Of a stretch of 64,000 nt of DNA, positions 62,995 to 64,000 are shown in pieces. The position numbers and the translations under genes were made by a program. Origin of the DNA: Streptomyces caelestis (GTDB taxonomy: Bacteria > Actinomycetota > Actinomycetes > Streptomycetales > Streptomycetaceae); NCBI RefSeq assembly GCF_001279005.1, contig NZ_LGCN01000074.1:186001-250000 (forward strand). The letters run 5' to 3'. Below the pieces are notes generated by a model. It had not been told where the DNA came from and made no database searches. It saw nothing but the letters and a program-made list of their open reading frames with translations. How positions within the stretch are numbered: position 1 is the first letter of the stretch; the number at the start of each line of letters is the position of its first letter.

Positions 62995-63492
62995 ATGCGC
63001 CTTTCGCTGGACCCTCGCCGAGACGGCAACCAGCTCGCGAGCGTGCGCGGGCGGCGAGCACCCGTCACTGAGGCGCCGGCGCCGGAGCGCGATCACGTGG
63101 TGGCCGCGTCGGAGACGGTGACGCTGGTACTGGGCGAGGATTCACCACTGCCCGGGAGCGCTGCCGATGTGGAGGACCTCGTTCGCCTTCTGCGCGGCCA
63201 CGTCGCCCAGTTGGGCGCTCGGACTCCTCCAGGCACCCCCGCTCTGCTGCGCACGCAGCAGCTCTGCTCTGACAGCCTCCCCGAGGGCTTCATTCCCAGC
63301 CGGGTGTACCTGGTCAGGCTCGCCGAGGCCACCCAGGAGCTGATGGCACACGTGGAACGCGGCGGTCCCGGGCCGATCAGCGTGGAGAGCGGGCGGCGTT
63401 GGCGGAAGCCCACGGTCAACGTGCTGCGTGGGGCCGTCTTCGCCCTCGCCCTGGCCTGCCTGGTCTTCGCCGCTTCGGTGCCGCGGACATGA
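62995..63492 (+). CDS. DUF6415-type protein with C-terminal membrane helix
   Basis: A 165-residue protein. The middle part (DVEDLVRLLRGHVAQLG, RVYLVRLAEATQELMAHVER) matches a small family frequent beside XRE-TPR and RsbW-like genes in Streptomyces (DUF6415 as I recall it). The end carries one transmembrane helix, GAVFALALACLVFAASV. Function unknown. The ATG at 62995 follows AGGAG by seven bases. Its stop overlaps the start of a 47-codon gene. Confidence 0.7.
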   Translation: MRLSLDPRRDGNQLASVRGRRAPVTEAPAPERDHVVAASETVTLVLGEDSPLPGSAADVEDLVRLLRGHVAQLGARTPPGTPALLRTQQLCSDSLPEGFIPSRVYLVRLAEATQELMAHVERGGPGPISVESGRRWRKPTVNVLRGAVFALALACLVFAASVPRT

Positions 63493-63632
63493 CGGTGACC
63501 GGTGCCGTCGTCATCGCTCTGGTCCTCGGGCCGACGGCCTGGCTGGTGCTTCGCGGTGAGCGGGCGGCCGGTCCTGCACGAGCCGTCGACGACCTGCCGC
63601 CGCCCGGCAACGCTCCTCCCTCACCCCGGTGA
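63489..63632 (+). CDS. Very small membrane protein
   Basis: A 47-residue protein starting MTVTGAVVIALVLGPTAWLV, one membrane helix followed by a short polar proline-rich tail. Its ATG overlaps the preceding stop by four bases (ATGA), which is the main support for it being expressed. It may partner the upstream DUF6415-type membrane protein. No known family. Confidence 0.6.
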   Translation: MTVTGAVVIALVLGPTAWLVLRGERAAGPARAVDDLPPPGNAPPSPR

Positions 63633-63721
63633 CCACCGACCTGCCTTCTGCCCACCGTTCCCGGCCGCTGCGGCGGCCCCGATACCGCCCCGGACCCGCG
63701 GGGTTCACGGAGATCCACACG

Positions 63722-64000
63722 ATGAAACGGCTTCCGCGCATCGAGCAGTACGGCCTGATCGGCGATATGCAGACCAGCGCCCACGTCTGCGATGACGGTT
63801 CGATCGATTGGCTGTGCCTGCCCCGCTTCGACTCGCCGGCCCCGTTCGCGGCCCTGCTCGGTTCGGAGAAGCACGGGGCATGGCGCATAGCCCCCGCCGC
63901 CGCCTACCAGGAGGGCGCAGCAGCAAGTGCCGAGCGGCGCTACCTCGGTGAGTCCCTCGTACTGGAGACGGTGTGGACGACCTCCTCGGGCAGCGTGACG
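63722..64000 (+). CDS. GH15 trehalase/glucoamylase-like enzyme, 3' end outside window
   Basis: The first 93 residues of a glycoside hydrolase family 15 protein: RIEQYGLIGDMQTSAHVCDD, GSIDWLCLPRFDSPAPFAAL and LGSEKHGAWRIAP are the hallmark of the N-terminal domain of actinobacterial trehalases and related glucoamylase-like enzymes (full length about 600 residues). These hydrolyse trehalose or maltodextrins. The catalytic (alpha/alpha)6 barrel lies beyond the window. The ATG at 63722 is nine bases after GGAG. Confidence 0.85.
   Translation, partial: MKRLPRIEQYGLIGDMQTSAHVCDDGSIDWLCLPRFDSPAPFAALLGSEKHGAWRIAPAAAYQEGAAASAERRYLGESLVLETVWTTSSGSVT

Noticed and set aside
60610..63492. 960-codon plus-strand frame starting MCRHSTAFPG
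   Set aside because: Most of it is antisense to the TrmO-like and TPR genes. Only the last 165 codons (from 62995) are a credible gene; the first 80 codons have a fair ribosome site but no known domain and no stop.

Overview
The window is chromosomal DNA of a high-GC actinomycete, almost certainly a Streptomyces. The composition is strongly GC-rich with G/C at third codon positions. GTG starts and 4-base ATGA/GTGA overlaps are common. The gene families seen (OsdK/OsdR-like sensor pair, XRE-TPR regulators, DUF6415 protein, propeller Ser/Thr kinase, GH15 trehalase-like enzyme) are typical of streptomycetes. No rRNA, tRNA or CRISPR array was seen.

Region 1 (1-34 kb) is a hypoxia/dormancy-type island resembling the S. 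coelicolor OsdR region and the mycobacterial DevR/DosR regulon. It holds a flavodoxin, a secreted double rubrerythrin, an OmpR-type two-component system, and a tightly coupled redox operon (small anchored acidic protein, ApbE, cytochrome-b-like membrane protein, SLBB/NuoF-like protein, 3-Cys ferredoxin). It also holds a P-type metal ATPase fused to a hemerythrin-like domain, universal stress proteins, an OsmC protein, two CBS-BON proteins, a zinc alcohol dehydrogenase, DoxX, a DevS-like GAF kinase (osdK) and its DevR-like regulator (osdR). The fermentative part comprises pyruvate formate-lyase with its activase, pyruvate phosphate dikinase, a short ribosome-hibernation-like protein, AdhE and phosphoketolase. 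Together these enzymes would let a nominal aerobe route phosphoketolase and pyruvate carbon to acetyl-P, acetyl-CoA, formate and ethanol and rebalance PEP and NAD(P)H when oxygen is short. A recurring inverted motif, about GGGAC-N4/5-GGCCC, sits 66-122 nt before the start codons of most transcription units here and has the architecture of the DevR box. The osdR gene is itself damaged: an out-of-frame deletion has removed the first part of its LuxR-type DNA-binding domain.

Region 2 (33.7-42.6 kb) begins at a truncated universal stress gene joined to an ISAs1-type transposase remnant, then carries accessory genes. These are an alpha/beta hydrolase divergent from a GNAT-PaaX pair with a palindromic operator, and a possible small biosynthetic locus (methyltransferase, glycosyltransferase-like protein, alpha/beta hydrolase, secreted protein, ACP-adenylation fusion).

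Region 3 (42.6-53 kb) is mobile-element-rich. Remnants of IS3, pirin and Tn3 genes precede a TetR/SDR pair and a divergent Baeyer-Villiger monooxygenase / SMP-30 lipoprotein pair with a TetR gene. Then come an NmrA-like gene broken by one stop codon and an IS256-family element whose inverted repeats enclose an extra small gene.

Region 4 (53-64 kb) is regulatory: a large Ser/Thr kinase with a C-terminal beta-propeller, an XRE-TPR regulator split by a frameshift in a G7 run and coupled to an APH-fold kinase, an RsbW-like ATPase, a TrmO-like protein with a second TPR regulator, two small membrane proteins, and the start of a GH15 enzyme that runs off the window.
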